This document shows, piece by piece, positions 7,629 to 16,974 of a stretch of DNA of 32,976 bases. The position numbers were made by a program, and so were the translations under genes. The notes beneath the pieces are model-generated. The model had not been told where the DNA came from and did not search any database. It worked only from the letters and a program-made list of their open reading frames with translations. Source of the stretch: Candidatus Altarchaeales archaeon (GTDB lineage: Archaea > Altiarchaeota > Altiarchaeia > IMC4 > SCGC-AAA252-I15); contig WJJK01000099.1 in assembly GCA_014729705.1 (NCBI GenBank), forward strand, positions 1-32,976. Reading direction: 5' to 3'. Each line of letters begins with the position of its first letter. Positions within the stretch are counted from its first letter, which is position 1.

Positions 7629-8957
7629 ATGCCTGTTAATATCCAGATTAACGATGGTAACTTTTCTTTTGGGCCAGAAAGTGGTTTCTTCTATACTATA
7701 AGCAGCAGCTTGGATTCTTTGGTTCAGGTAGAGGCGGATGGTACCGTTGTTAATACCTTTCCTATTTCTCGTTCTCAGTTACGGAACCCGGTTATCGAGC
7801 TTCACTACGACGGTACTTTCTTCTGGACTTTGGAAGAACTACCCTCTGATCTGGGAATGGTGATTAAAAAATGGAGGCTTTTCCCTTTCAAGACAGCTGC
7901 TTTTCCCAGCGTGTCTCCGAGTGAGTTACGTTGGCAAGATGAACTAACCCTTTTGAATAAGCCGAACATTATTTACCAAGGAGAGGCTTTCGCTATAGAG
8001 CATTACCACCGAACTTTTGATAGTTCTGAAACCCAGGGATCCACCTCTATACGATTAGATGATGCTTCTAAAGTAAGTCCTGGCACCACACTTTATCTGG
8101 GACCCAGTAGTTTTGGGGGATTTGAGGGAAACGAAGAGAAGATTGTAGTTCAATCTGTAAACCCAACTACCGGTGATGTGTCTTTTGTTAAACAAGGCGG
8201 TCTGGAAAATAGCTACACCAGTGGTGATCCTATAGATTTCCATACAGGTATTTGGTTTTTCAATGATCACTCTTTCTCAGGACAGTCTGATAATCTGGGA
8301 GTTTTGAGTAGGTTTGCTTATCCCAGCAAAAATTTGGTCAGGTCGGACTCGGGAGCTAAATACTCCAAAGTGACAGCTGCTGATTTTGATGGTAGCAAAA
8401 TCTCTTTCATCCGTGGTCCCATGCTGATGACTATCAACATTGATACCGTGTCTTTCGACTTGGAGTCCTCTCTCGAGGCCAACCTCATAGAGAATAATAA
8501 ATACGAGCTGATTAAGGTTTACGATCTGATTTCTGATTTGGATAATAACCTCTTTTACAAACTTCAGCAGAGGGAGACCAGCGAGGATTTAGGTACGGGG
8601 TCTCTTACTACCGATGATTTTTCTCCTCAGTTCAACTTCCAAACTGAAACAGATCTTCCATTTGTAAATTCTGTCTCTCTGCGTTTTGAGCCTTCTCGCT
8701 TTGCCATAACTGGCTCTTCTCCCAGGACAAGGGGTTTCACTGTATTTGCAGAGCTTAGAGATCAGTTCAATCTTCCGGTATTAGGAGAGACTGTTCAGTT
8801 TTCTGCATCTCAAAGTGATCTTGGGGACTCTGGTATTCCAGGTACGATGAATCCTGCTGTAGATTTTACTAATGTTTCAGGTACCGCCCGGTCTGTCTAC
8901 ACTCCAAGTTCCACAACCAATGATTTTCTCGTTGACATTGAGGCGGATGTTCTGTAG
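7629..8957 (+). CDS. Modular tail-fibre/adhesin-like protein, paralogue B of the preceding ORF, with a C-terminal Big_1-like domain
   Basis: Same length and order as 6289-7614: GFFYTISSSLDSLVQVEADGTVVNTFPI..., VSPGTTLYLGPS, IWFFNDHS, YELIKVYDLISD...LQQRE, then an Ig-like C-terminus. Confidence 0.8.
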   Translation: MPVNIQINDGNFSFGPESGFFYTISSSLDSLVQVEADGTVVNTFPISRSQLRNPVIELHYDGTFFWTLEELPSDLGMVIKKWRLFPFKTAAFPSVSPSELRWQDELTLLNKPNIIYQGEAFAIEHYHRTFDSSETQGSTSIRLDDASKVSPGTTLYLGPSSFGGFEGNEEKIVVQSVNPTTGDVSFVKQGGLENSYTSGDPIDFHTGIWFFNDHSFSGQSDNLGVLSRFAYPSKNLVRSDSGAKYSKVTAADFDGSKISFIRGPMLMTINIDTVSFDLESSLEANLIENNKYELIKVYDLISDLDNNLFYKLQQRETSEDLGTGSLTTDDFSPQFNFQTETDLPFVNSVSLRFEPSRFAITGSSPRTRGFTVFAELRDQFNLPVLGETVQFSASQSDLGDSGIPGTMNPAVDFTNVSGTARSVYTPSSTTNDFLVDIEADVL

Positions 8958-8968
8958 GGAGGCAGCCA

Positions 8969-9445
8969 ATGGGATCACAAATAATAACAGCCCTGGCAGA
9001 ACAAAAGGGTAACCAGACCACCAACCCTGATGGTTTTGATCCAGATACCAGCCGCCCCATCGAACAGTTGCCTGTGCCTTTCGATACCGACGCGAGTAGA
9101 TCTAAACCAGTGGAGCAGAGATCCACGTTGGCAACTGCCAAGCAGGGAGGGGAGGAGTTTTCTAACCCCATAGAACAGCAGGGTATAGTAGTTCATGCTT
9201 CTACATTTCCAGTTCCCCAGGAAGATCACGTTCTTCAGCAGTTTAAAACTGTTTCTGCGGGACATCCCGATTCAGGCATCTCTCCTCCTCCAGAAGGACC
9301 TATCGAGCAGTTAAGATTTACCACTGCGGACCTCACAGATGCAGAAGTGGATTCAGTTCCTATTCAGCAGTTTCTTTTACAGACGGCGGGTTCCGACGTC
9401 TCAAGACCTGTTGAGCAAAAGCCTAAAATAGAAAACTCTATTCAG
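8969..9445 (+). repeat. Degenerate tandem protein-level repeat (P[IV][EQ]Q / xQQF)
   Basis: At least seven occurrences of a [PV][IVL][EQ]Q core in about 150 aa. Confidence 0.6.
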
Positions 9446-10318
9446 GTTACCCAGTTCGATTTCGTAGATTTGATCTTCCCTCCATGTAACAGTATAAAAA
9501 ATCCTGTAAATACTAACATTCTTTGGAGAATACGCGATTTCGGGTTTCCTTTTGATACCACATCCATTATCTTTACAGTAGAAGGAGTGCAAGTCCAGGA
9601 TAGGGATGAGTTCACCGTTACTTCTTTACCTAATGGTTTGCAGATTTTCTATGACCCCCCTCAGGATTTCGCCCATGACAAGGACATCTTCACTTCCATA
9701 ACTATTAGTGACACAGCGGATCCTCCCAATACCTTCTTTTTGCGCTGCATTTGGAGAACCGTTCCTGACACTCGCCCTCCTTTTTTCCAAAACATATCTC
9801 CAGCCTGCAACTCTACGGATGTCAGCACTACAGCTACATTGGAGTTTGATGTTTTGGATTTCGGAGAAGGGGTAGATCCTGATAGTATTTCTATCTCTAT
9901 TGAGGGTGTAACGGTTTGCAGTGGTGTCAGTCTCGATGCTATAAGTCAACAAGCATTTACGACCATTTCTGGATCACAAGTTGGGGCTCAAGCTACTGGG
10001 TATCATGTTACCTACGAGCACCCCAAAGATCCGTGGAGATTTGGTTCTGAAGTGACTATCGCTTTACAGGCCACTGACCTTTCTCCTGAAAGAAACTCCG
10101 CTCTCTTCGTTTGTTGTTTTGGCACGGAAGGAAGTAACGAACCTATATTTGTTTCTCCCGAACCAGAGCCTTGCGATACCTTTGTGGATAACCAAACAGG
10201 GTTGTCTTTTGAGGTTTATGGAGTAGAACACGGAGTAGACATTTCCACCCTCGAAGTAAGGGTGGACAATAAACTGCGTAAAGTTTTTGTGCGCCCAAGA
10301 CTATTAAGGACGGATTAA
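8969..10318 (+). CDS. Fibre-like protein: N-terminal degenerate P[IV]EQ repeats followed by Ig-like domains, the last one incomplete
   Basis: Repeats RPIEQLPV, KPVEQRST, NPIEQQGI, HVLQQFKT, GPIEQLRF, VPIQQFLL, RPVEQKPK; then TRPPFFQNISPACNSTDVSTTATLEFDVLDFGEGVDPDSISISIEGV... Ig-like. Confidence 0.8.
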   Translation: MGSQIITALAEQKGNQTTNPDGFDPDTSRPIEQLPVPFDTDASRSKPVEQRSTLATAKQGGEEFSNPIEQQGIVVHASTFPVPQEDHVLQQFKTVSAGHPDSGISPPPEGPIEQLRFTTADLTDAEVDSVPIQQFLLQTAGSDVSRPVEQKPKIENSIQVTQFDFVDLIFPPCNSIKNPVNTNILWRIRDFGFPFDTTSIIFTVEGVQVQDRDEFTVTSLPNGLQIFYDPPQDFAHDKDIFTSITISDTADPPNTFFLRCIWRTVPDTRPPFFQNISPACNSTDVSTTATLEFDVLDFGEGVDPDSISISIEGVTVCSGVSLDAISQQAFTTISGSQVGAQATGYHVTYEHPKDPWRFGSEVTIALQATDLSPERNSALFVCCFGTEGSNEPIFVSPEPEPCDTFVDNQTGLSFEVYGVEHGVDISTLEVRVDNKLRKVFVRPRLLRTD

Positions 10319-10325
10319 GGAGGAG
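10317..10325 (+). promoter_or_regulatory. Shine-Dalgarno AAGGAGGAG overlapping the previous stop, upstream of the GTG at 10332
   Basis: Sequence attAAGGAGGAGttcctcGTG. Confidence 0.75.
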
Positions 10326-10331
10326 TTCCTC

Positions 10332-12698
10332 GTGAACGTTCAGCAGGGTAAGTTAGGATCTACAGATACTACAAAGGACATGGAGGATTTCTACGATGAC
10401 GCTGTAGCGAGCTCCGTTTCTGATGTAGACCGGGCTTTACATAACGGAACTCAGTTCGTAAGGCTGGTATTGCAGCGTGCTCAGCCAGTCCAGGCTGTTC
10501 GCGGTGGAAGTAGTTTAAGTATAGGCACCGGAACCGAAGATGAAAATCTCATCGACGGCAGTTTCACTTCTAATGCTACCCCCAGCCAAGAATCCATCAT
10601 CATAGGTTTTGCAGAAAATCAGCTCATCGCAACTACCCAGATAAAGATTTACTCTGTTGATCCTTTGGACACCTCTGCTTCAAACTGGGAAATCGCTACC
10701 AGCTTGGATGGTAGTGACTCCCAGTTCAATTTGGCTAACTTCCAGGCTACTGGGGTTAGCATTCAAGAGGATCCTGTAGTTCTTGATAGTCAGTCCCAGT
10801 TCCGTTACACCATTACTTTCACTGCTCCTTCTATCGGAGGTCTTCGTTACTGGAGAATCAAGAGAACCAGTGCGCCTCTATTTTCCAACACCACTGAAGT
10901 TGAGATTTTGGAACCTCTTATTCCCACCATCTCCTACTTTGATACAGACGGCTCTTTTGCCAGCTCTTTCGAGTTCGAAAGAACCAACATCTTGGACGCG
11001 TGTTATGATACCCCCAACTCTAAGTTTTATACTATTCGTTTCAATACTGACAATGTAGGTTCTTCTAACATAAACCTGGGAGATGATTTCAGTGATGCTG
11101 AGGCAGGGTCAGCTTCCGGTGGAAATAACTTCAACCCTGCAAGATGGGAAGAAAGTACTTCCAATCCGCAGTTTTTACGTTCAAGTGAGAAGTTAGTTCA
11201 TAACGTTGCGACCGGTAACGGTCAGTTAGAAACTACCTATACTTTGAGCGGGGATTTTAGTGCCGAAATAAACGCTAATCCTATCAATCTTACTTCAGAT
11301 CAGATGTGGTTTGTTTTGCGAGCACTGGATAGCAATAACAATACCATTATGAGTGAGGGTGTGGGTTATGACTCGACCCCCACCGTGACCGGTGTGTGGT
11401 TTAACTCCTACATTCAGAATGTCGTTGACTCTACAGCGGCCTGTGAGTTAAGGGAAGTTAGGCCTCTATACCACAATGCCCAAATAGGTACCGATCAGTT
11501 CGTTTTGAACTATAACGGGTCGGCTTGGACAGTGTCCGGAAGTCTTACTGGGGCTCTAACCAACGCACAAACAGGTGAGCTCTATGATGAATCTATAGAA
11601 TCCGATACACCTTTCGAGTTCCTCATTTCTTGTACTGCCACCCCCACATTAGGTGAGCAGTTTACCTTTGATTTAGTTACCACAAGCGGTCATAAATCTC
11701 CAACGGAGTCAGGGATTATAGGGGTAGGAAGAACTTCCACTACCTGGAGTGGTTCTCAGGGATTAGTCACTGGAGAAACTGTCGGGACAGGCGCTGTAAG
11801 CATTGAGTTGTTTGGTAACACAAATGGTTCTATCAATCTGGAAGCAGACGATTATGTAGTTGTAGGATCAGGAGCTTTCCCTCAGATTGCTGTTTTCACC
11901 GTAGAGGCCACTGACAATGAGGGTGATGTTTCGGGAACCCCTCTGATTGAGTCTTTTGATGTAATCGGAGACCCGAGCCTTACTTACAACGACTTTTTGG
12001 ACGGAAGGGTTCAGATCGCTTGTACTTCTTCTGGTTCTGGCGGTGGTTTTGTTTATTTGAAGATAAACAATGAACTCTACAAGTATGCAAATAACATTTC
12101 TCTGGGAACTGAAGATGGTAGCAGTGCTATTCAGTCCAGTACTGCCCAGATCCCTAAGGATGGTACCTCCAGTTTCAACTGGACCCATGAGTCTACGATC
12201 AATGGTCCTCCTTTCCTTACCTACTTAGAGTACGACGAGACCTTGGATCTGGTAAACATTAAGACTATTAATAAAGACACCTTGTTGGATACCACTGATT
12301 CCAAGCAAGCGCTTCTGAACATCTCTGATTATGATGATAACCGTTATAAGGTATTCTTTGATCAGAATGACTTTGATACTCTTTACTATGTAGATAATAG
12401 CACCAACTTGCGGGCTTTCAATCTGGATGATAGGATCTCTGCTTTCATGGCAGTAAATGCTGACGACACGACTCTTCCAGCGGGAACGGCGCAAGCCACC
12501 TTGGTTAATGCGGATGTAATCAATGCCTGGGGAGAAGCCCTGGACGGCAAAGAAGTTACTTTCCAGGTTACCGCGGGGGATGGTGCTGTTACTCCGTCCA
12601 CTGACACGACTATCTCAGGAGGAAGGGCCCAAAGCACTTTCACTGTGGGAAGTACCGTTGGCGTCTCCACCGTGACCGCCACTGTGACCGAAACATAA
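10332..12698 (+). CDS. Large fibre/adhesin-like protein: discoidin-like domain, paralogous N-terminal module and C-terminal Big_1-like domain
   Basis: 788 aa. ENLIDGSFTSNATPSQESIIIGFAENQLIATTQIKIYSVDP...ASNWEIATSLDGSDSQF...YWRIKRTS is F5/8C-like; SYFDTDGSFASSFEF...; C-terminus MAVNADDTTLPAGTAQATLVNADVINAWGEALDGKEVTFQVTAGDG.... Confidence 0.8.
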   Translation: MNVQQGKLGSTDTTKDMEDFYDDAVASSVSDVDRALHNGTQFVRLVLQRAQPVQAVRGGSSLSIGTGTEDENLIDGSFTSNATPSQESIIIGFAENQLIATTQIKIYSVDPLDTSASNWEIATSLDGSDSQFNLANFQATGVSIQEDPVVLDSQSQFRYTITFTAPSIGGLRYWRIKRTSAPLFSNTTEVEILEPLIPTISYFDTDGSFASSFEFERTNILDACYDTPNSKFYTIRFNTDNVGSSNINLGDDFSDAEAGSASGGNNFNPARWEESTSNPQFLRSSEKLVHNVATGNGQLETTYTLSGDFSAEINANPINLTSDQMWFVLRALDSNNNTIMSEGVGYDSTPTVTGVWFNSYIQNVVDSTAACELREVRPLYHNAQIGTDQFVLNYNGSAWTVSGSLTGALTNAQTGELYDESIESDTPFEFLISCTATPTLGEQFTFDLVTTSGHKSPTESGIIGVGRTSTTWSGSQGLVTGETVGTGAVSIELFGNTNGSINLEADDYVVVGSGAFPQIAVFTVEATDNEGDVSGTPLIESFDVIGDPSLTYNDFLDGRVQIACTSSGSGGGFVYLKINNELYKYANNISLGTEDGSSAIQSSTAQIPKDGTSSFNWTHESTINGPPFLTYLEYDETLDLVNIKTINKDTLLDTTDSKQALLNISDYDDNRYKVFFDQNDFDTLYYVDNSTNLRAFNLDDRISAFMAVNADDTTLPAGTAQATLVNADVINAWGEALDGKEVTFQVTAGDGAVTPSTDTTISGGRAQSTFTVGSTVGVSTVTATVTET

Positions 12699-12710
12699 AG
12701 GTGAGCATGA

Positions 12711-15329
12711 GTGGTTACTATAGTACAGTCCACAGCAATAGTAGGAGCTTCTGGGATAGAAAACTCCAGAGGTATGGTTCAGAGCGGAGGACCTACTGCT
12801 GCTAACACTGTAAGCCAAATCGAAGGTTTTTCAGTTACCACCCACGTAGATTCCTTTGGGGGTTTTAGTCAAACTAACAATGTGCGTCAGTTTGAAGGTG
12901 TTGATGGTTCCACAACTGTTCCCACCCCCGACGTAGTAGAAACTACAGCCACGGCTAAGTTTGTAGTTTTCCCCGCAAGTCTATCACGCTCCAAGTTTTT
13001 CCAGGCGGTTATAGGGACCACCGAGACCTTTGAACGGGACTTTGATAGGTCACCTTTTTTCTTTAGTCCTCACGAAACTGACCCCAATACTATACGAGAC
13101 ATCAGTGTAGCGCAACAGTTCCTGGTGTTTACAAGTACTACTATTCGTAGTTTTGAATCTTTACGAGCGACCCCCCGTGACGTTCCTATTATCAGTGTCA
13201 AAGGAAGCAAAGTAGATGATGAGGCTTTTGCTGCTACTGACATTCTAATCAACGGTAGTTTTGAGGCAGGTAATTTTGCTGGTTGGGAAACTGAAACAGG
13301 CACTGGCGGGACGGTAGAAGTTAGAACTGATTCTAACGTTGGCGGTGGTATTGTTGGAGGCTTAACCCCAGATGATGGTACCTACTGGGCTTACCTGAGT
13401 AAAAACGATTCCGGTGGGGACTCGGCCTACATAAAACAAAACATAGTTTTGCCGCAGAAGTACGAATCTACCTTAATAAGTAACCTCTCTTGGAATGCTG
13501 TTTTTGACGCTATAGCTCCTCAAAGTCGAAACCAACTAAGCGTAGTCTTCTATAACGACGAAGTTCCAGTATTTCATTTACGTTATAAGTTTGGAGTTCA
13601 AGGAACACCGACAGCGCCGGCAGATCTACCAGTTCTGACTCCCATTGATGTAGGAGTTTCTGCTACTTCTAATGAGATCCTTAACTACTCCCGCGTATTT
13701 TCCCAGGATAGTAGGCTTGCCGATTTCGACTTCAACGAGGTAGAAGTATGGTGGATAACCGATTCCAGTATTGGTACTGATACCGATACTCTTGTTGATG
13801 CATTCCAGCTAACTCTTAACATCCCCCCGGATCATTTTTTATCTACCAGCAGTTTCGCACATGTTCTAACTAACCATCCAACTGCTTCGGGTCTTTCTTT
13901 TACTATTTCTGGCTCTGATGATATCAATCAGATAGACCAAACAGGTCCTTTCTTTGACGAGACAGTTCCTCTATCTGGAACTCGTTTTAATCCGACTACT
14001 GGTTTTGTTTCTTTCCATGTCAAAGACGCAGCCTCTGATTTGGATCAGGGAAATGTAGATGTTTGGATAGATGGCTTACAGGTGGTTGATGCTGGTAGTA
14101 CTATTACCGGATCTGTCTGGCCTTCTGCCACTAAACAAGTTATTTCCGACCGAGACATTCAGTATGAGTTTACCCGCTTTCAAGATTTCACGCCGCAGTC
14201 TACCGTAGTAGTAAGTGGTGAGTTGACCGATTTAGCTGACCCCGTCAGTAATCAAACCATCACGGATTACTCTTTTACTATTTTGGGATCTGGTTCTTTG
14301 GATGCTACTATCTCGGGGGCTCCTGATGGTACTCCGCCTACTATTATCCCTACTGACCCGGAAGATCTCGATACTCAGATTTCTCCGAACACCAATCTTC
14401 TCTGGAGCATAACAGACGACGCTTCTGGGGTAGATCCAGCCTCCGTTAAGTTGCTGATAAATGGGGCTACGAAGATAGAGAATGATGTCGCTTCTGCTGG
14501 CTCTTTTAGTAGAACTGCTAACAGTCAGCGCGGTTTTGATTACGTTTACAACCCGTTAGGGGCTTTTACTTTCGGAGAGACTGTAACCGGCACCATAGAA
14601 GCTTCGGACAGAGACGGGAACTCTTCTTCTCTGGATTATGAGTTTACTATTACTCCGGATGATACCTTGGAGATCAAGGATTTCTTCTTGGCGGAAAATC
14701 AATCTACCCTCATTACCTCTGGAACAGAGATTTCCGTTTGCGTGGAAGACCTTACTCATGGAGTTAATGTGAGCGGGACAGAGTTCTTGATAAATGGAAC
14801 CGTTCCCTCAGGCCTCGTAGTAACTACCAGCGGTGCAGGACCAGATAAAGTTACTTATTCGGTTCCAGCCGCAGGTATAGTTGACTTCCGCTCAGATATT
14901 AACGTATTTGTACACGCAGAGAATAACTTCCCTGGCGCTTTTCCGGTTGTCAAAGAAGAGCTTTTCGTGCTGCGCCCGGGGTATGATGTCAACTGGTGGA
15001 ACAGAAGTACAGACACCAGCGAGGGGGCAGAGGAAGTATTCCCTTACATAACCAGCATTCAAGTTCTGGCTGAAGTGAAAAACTTCGCCAAGAACTTTAA
15101 TGATGCCAGTTTGTTTTATAGATTCCTCACCGAGAATCAGCAGCACGCTGATCTCGGTGCGTCGATTGTATCCAACATAAAAACGGCAGATCTACCTGCC
15201 AGTGTAAGTTCACTAAACACAATCTTTGAGTACGGCAAGGAAATAGTTTTGGAGCTTGAAGTTGCGGATCTTGAAGGAAATCAACTCAGCTTCACTCATA
15301 CTTTTACTATTGAACCGAAGCCAGAATAA
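12711..15329 (+). CDS. Large fibre-like protein: N-terminal xQxE/xRQF repeats, a 'NGSFEAGxFxGW' carbohydrate-binding-like module and several Ig-like domains
   Basis: 872 aa, GTG start. VSQIEGFSVTTHVDSFGGFSQTNNVRQFEGV; DILINGSFEAGNFAGWETETGTGG; PPTIIPTDPEDLDTQISPNTNLLWSITDDASGVDPASVKLLINGAT. Confidence 0.8.
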   Translation: MVTIVQSTAIVGASGIENSRGMVQSGGPTAANTVSQIEGFSVTTHVDSFGGFSQTNNVRQFEGVDGSTTVPTPDVVETTATAKFVVFPASLSRSKFFQAVIGTTETFERDFDRSPFFFSPHETDPNTIRDISVAQQFLVFTSTTIRSFESLRATPRDVPIISVKGSKVDDEAFAATDILINGSFEAGNFAGWETETGTGGTVEVRTDSNVGGGIVGGLTPDDGTYWAYLSKNDSGGDSAYIKQNIVLPQKYESTLISNLSWNAVFDAIAPQSRNQLSVVFYNDEVPVFHLRYKFGVQGTPTAPADLPVLTPIDVGVSATSNEILNYSRVFSQDSRLADFDFNEVEVWWITDSSIGTDTDTLVDAFQLTLNIPPDHFLSTSSFAHVLTNHPTASGLSFTISGSDDINQIDQTGPFFDETVPLSGTRFNPTTGFVSFHVKDAASDLDQGNVDVWIDGLQVVDAGSTITGSVWPSATKQVISDRDIQYEFTRFQDFTPQSTVVVSGELTDLADPVSNQTITDYSFTILGSGSLDATISGAPDGTPPTIIPTDPEDLDTQISPNTNLLWSITDDASGVDPASVKLLINGATKIENDVASAGSFSRTANSQRGFDYVYNPLGAFTFGETVTGTIEASDRDGNSSSLDYEFTITPDDTLEIKDFFLAENQSTLITSGTEISVCVEDLTHGVNVSGTEFLINGTVPSGLVVTTSGAGPDKVTYSVPAAGIVDFRSDINVFVHAENNFPGAFPVVKEELFVLRPGYDVNWWNRSTDTSEGAEEVFPYITSIQVLAEVKNFAKNFNDASLFYRFLTENQQHADLGASIVSNIKTADLPASVSSLNTIFEYGKEIVLELEVADLEGNQLSFTHTFTIEPKPE

Positions 15330-15332
15330 GTT

Positions 15333-15340
15333 AAGGAGGA
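15333..15340 (+). promoter_or_regulatory. Shine-Dalgarno AAGGAGGA upstream of the ATG at 15347
   Basis: Sequence ttAAGGAGGAaacagcATG. Confidence 0.8.
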
Positions 15341-15346
15341 AACAGC

Positions 15347-16963
15347 ATGGTTGCTGTAAGTAGATTTGTGGAGTTTTCGGTCACCGCCCAGACCTTTGCC
15401 ACAGGCGCATCCACAGATTCCCCCGCCCAGGGAACCTATGGTTTTAGTCGTGGTACTGGTTTAAGTGGTGCCGATACTTTCACCATCACAAAAGATTCCA
15501 ACGATCAGCTCCAGGTCAACATTAACGGTGTAGGTCCGGAAACCATTACTTTGACCTCAGGAACTGATCTTGATCCTCGCTTTGTTGCCCGGGACATTGA
15601 GTTCCGTCTTCATGAGGCTAACTCTGCGGATGCCTTTAAGTTCGCCCAGTGTAAATGGAGAAACGGTAACTGGGGTATTTCTCCCAAGGGACCAAACTCT
15701 GAGAACTCATTTATCATTTATACCGGACAACTTGGAAGCAACGGCGGAGCTAACGATGTTAACGTTTCTGCCGGAGGCAATGATGCTCGCGCCACTCTCG
15801 GTTTTGACACAGTAAACGAACAAGCCGGGGCCGATTTTGCAGGCGGTTACACAGGAACCGTAACCGTATCTGGAAACTACGGCGGTCAGTTTGATGACCA
15901 ATACATGATCCAAATTTCTGACCACGAAACGGTATTTGATGCCACGGCTAACGGCAGCCCCACCTACAGCGCCAGCAACGTTACCACGGGAGGTCTGTAC
16001 ACTAACAGCACAGATACGACCTATACGATAACTATTGATACCACCAATGGTTCCACTATGGGTGCGGGGAATGATAACGTTCCTCAAATGACTTGGACTT
16101 CGAGCCCTGTCTCTGATTCCTCGGCCAGCCCCATCGAGCTTCTTTACCCGGACCACTTTTATGATGTAGGAACCAATGGTCTCCGGGTGAAGTTTGCCGA
16201 TGCTGTATTTGGAAACAACGATCAGTTTGATGTTGTTTGCTCTGGTGCCACCACGGCCAACAACGATCCGGATGGAGGGGCTAAATATATCTTTGACTCC
16301 TACCACGGAGATTCTTCCAAGGCTCTGGGTATCGGTGCTACGACAACACAGCAGACTGGGACTCAGGTAGGTTCTCGCGGGGTAACTGTTGCCTTCGAAG
16401 ATACAGGCACTTTGGATGCTGCCAATAGCGACATCTTCTTCATCACCTGCCGAGGACCGCAGCCTTTGACTGAGCCGGTAACTCAGCTGAACTTTGGAAA
16501 TGTTACTGTTTCTACAAACAGCCCCGTCAAAGCAGTTTGGTTCGAAATCATCGGTGGTGCAGTTTCTATGTCTACCGTCAAGTTCAGCCTACAGTCCGAC
16601 GGTACCTTCCAGCATCACGATCAGGGCGATAACGATACCGAGTTCCGCTTCGGAACGGCTGGAGCTGGAAACTCCGCTCCTGGTTCTGGGCCTACCTCTA
16701 ACAGTCAGGAAGAGTTCCCTGTGGATTCCTCAGGTCAGGGTAGAATCTTGGCTACTGACATTGATTCTGATACTCCACCGAACTATCTATTCGCTACCAA
16801 ACAGGATCTTGCCGTAGTAAGTTCTGCAGATAATGCAGAAAGCATCGGTAACTTCCAGGGCGGTCTGGTGAGTGACTTTATTTGGTTGGCCATTAAGCTG
16901 GGCGCTAATGAAACTGGAGCCAACAGTAATATAAACTACAGGATGTTCTTTGATTTTAGCTGA
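15347..16963 (+). CDS. Abundant-type virion structural/fibre protein with a hook-IN-like module
   Basis: 538 aa, strong SD. DTFTITKDSNDQLQVNINGVGPETITLTSGTDLDPRFVARDIEFRLHEA...NDVNVSAGGNDARATLGFDT. Confidence 0.75.
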   Translation: MVAVSRFVEFSVTAQTFATGASTDSPAQGTYGFSRGTGLSGADTFTITKDSNDQLQVNINGVGPETITLTSGTDLDPRFVARDIEFRLHEANSADAFKFAQCKWRNGNWGISPKGPNSENSFIIYTGQLGSNGGANDVNVSAGGNDARATLGFDTVNEQAGADFAGGYTGTVTVSGNYGGQFDDQYMIQISDHETVFDATANGSPTYSASNVTTGGLYTNSTDTTYTITIDTTNGSTMGAGNDNVPQMTWTSSPVSDSSASPIELLYPDHFYDVGTNGLRVKFADAVFGNNDQFDVVCSGATTANNDPDGGAKYIFDSYHGDSSKALGIGATTTQQTGTQVGSRGVTVAFEDTGTLDAANSDIFFITCRGPQPLTEPVTQLNFGNVTVSTNSPVKAVWFEIIGGAVSMSTVKFSLQSDGTFQHHDQGDNDTEFRFGTAGAGNSAPGSGPTSNSQEEFPVDSSGQGRILATDIDSDTPPNYLFATKQDLAVVSSADNAESIGNFQGGLVSDFIWLAIKLGANETGANSNINYRMFFDFS

Positions 16964-16974
16964 TAGGAGATTTC

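Noticed and set aside
12707-12808. ATG at 12707 giving a ~33-aa peptide overlapping the GTG start of the 872-aa ORF
   Set aside because: Short, out of frame with the supported CDS, no recognisable composition; the GTG at 12711 explains the SD equally well.
15707-16306. 199-aa minus-strand ORF, the longest but one of the reverse-strand openings
   Set aside because: Entirely antisense to the well-supported 15347-16963 CDS, with no SD or recognisable domain; typical mirror-frame artefact.
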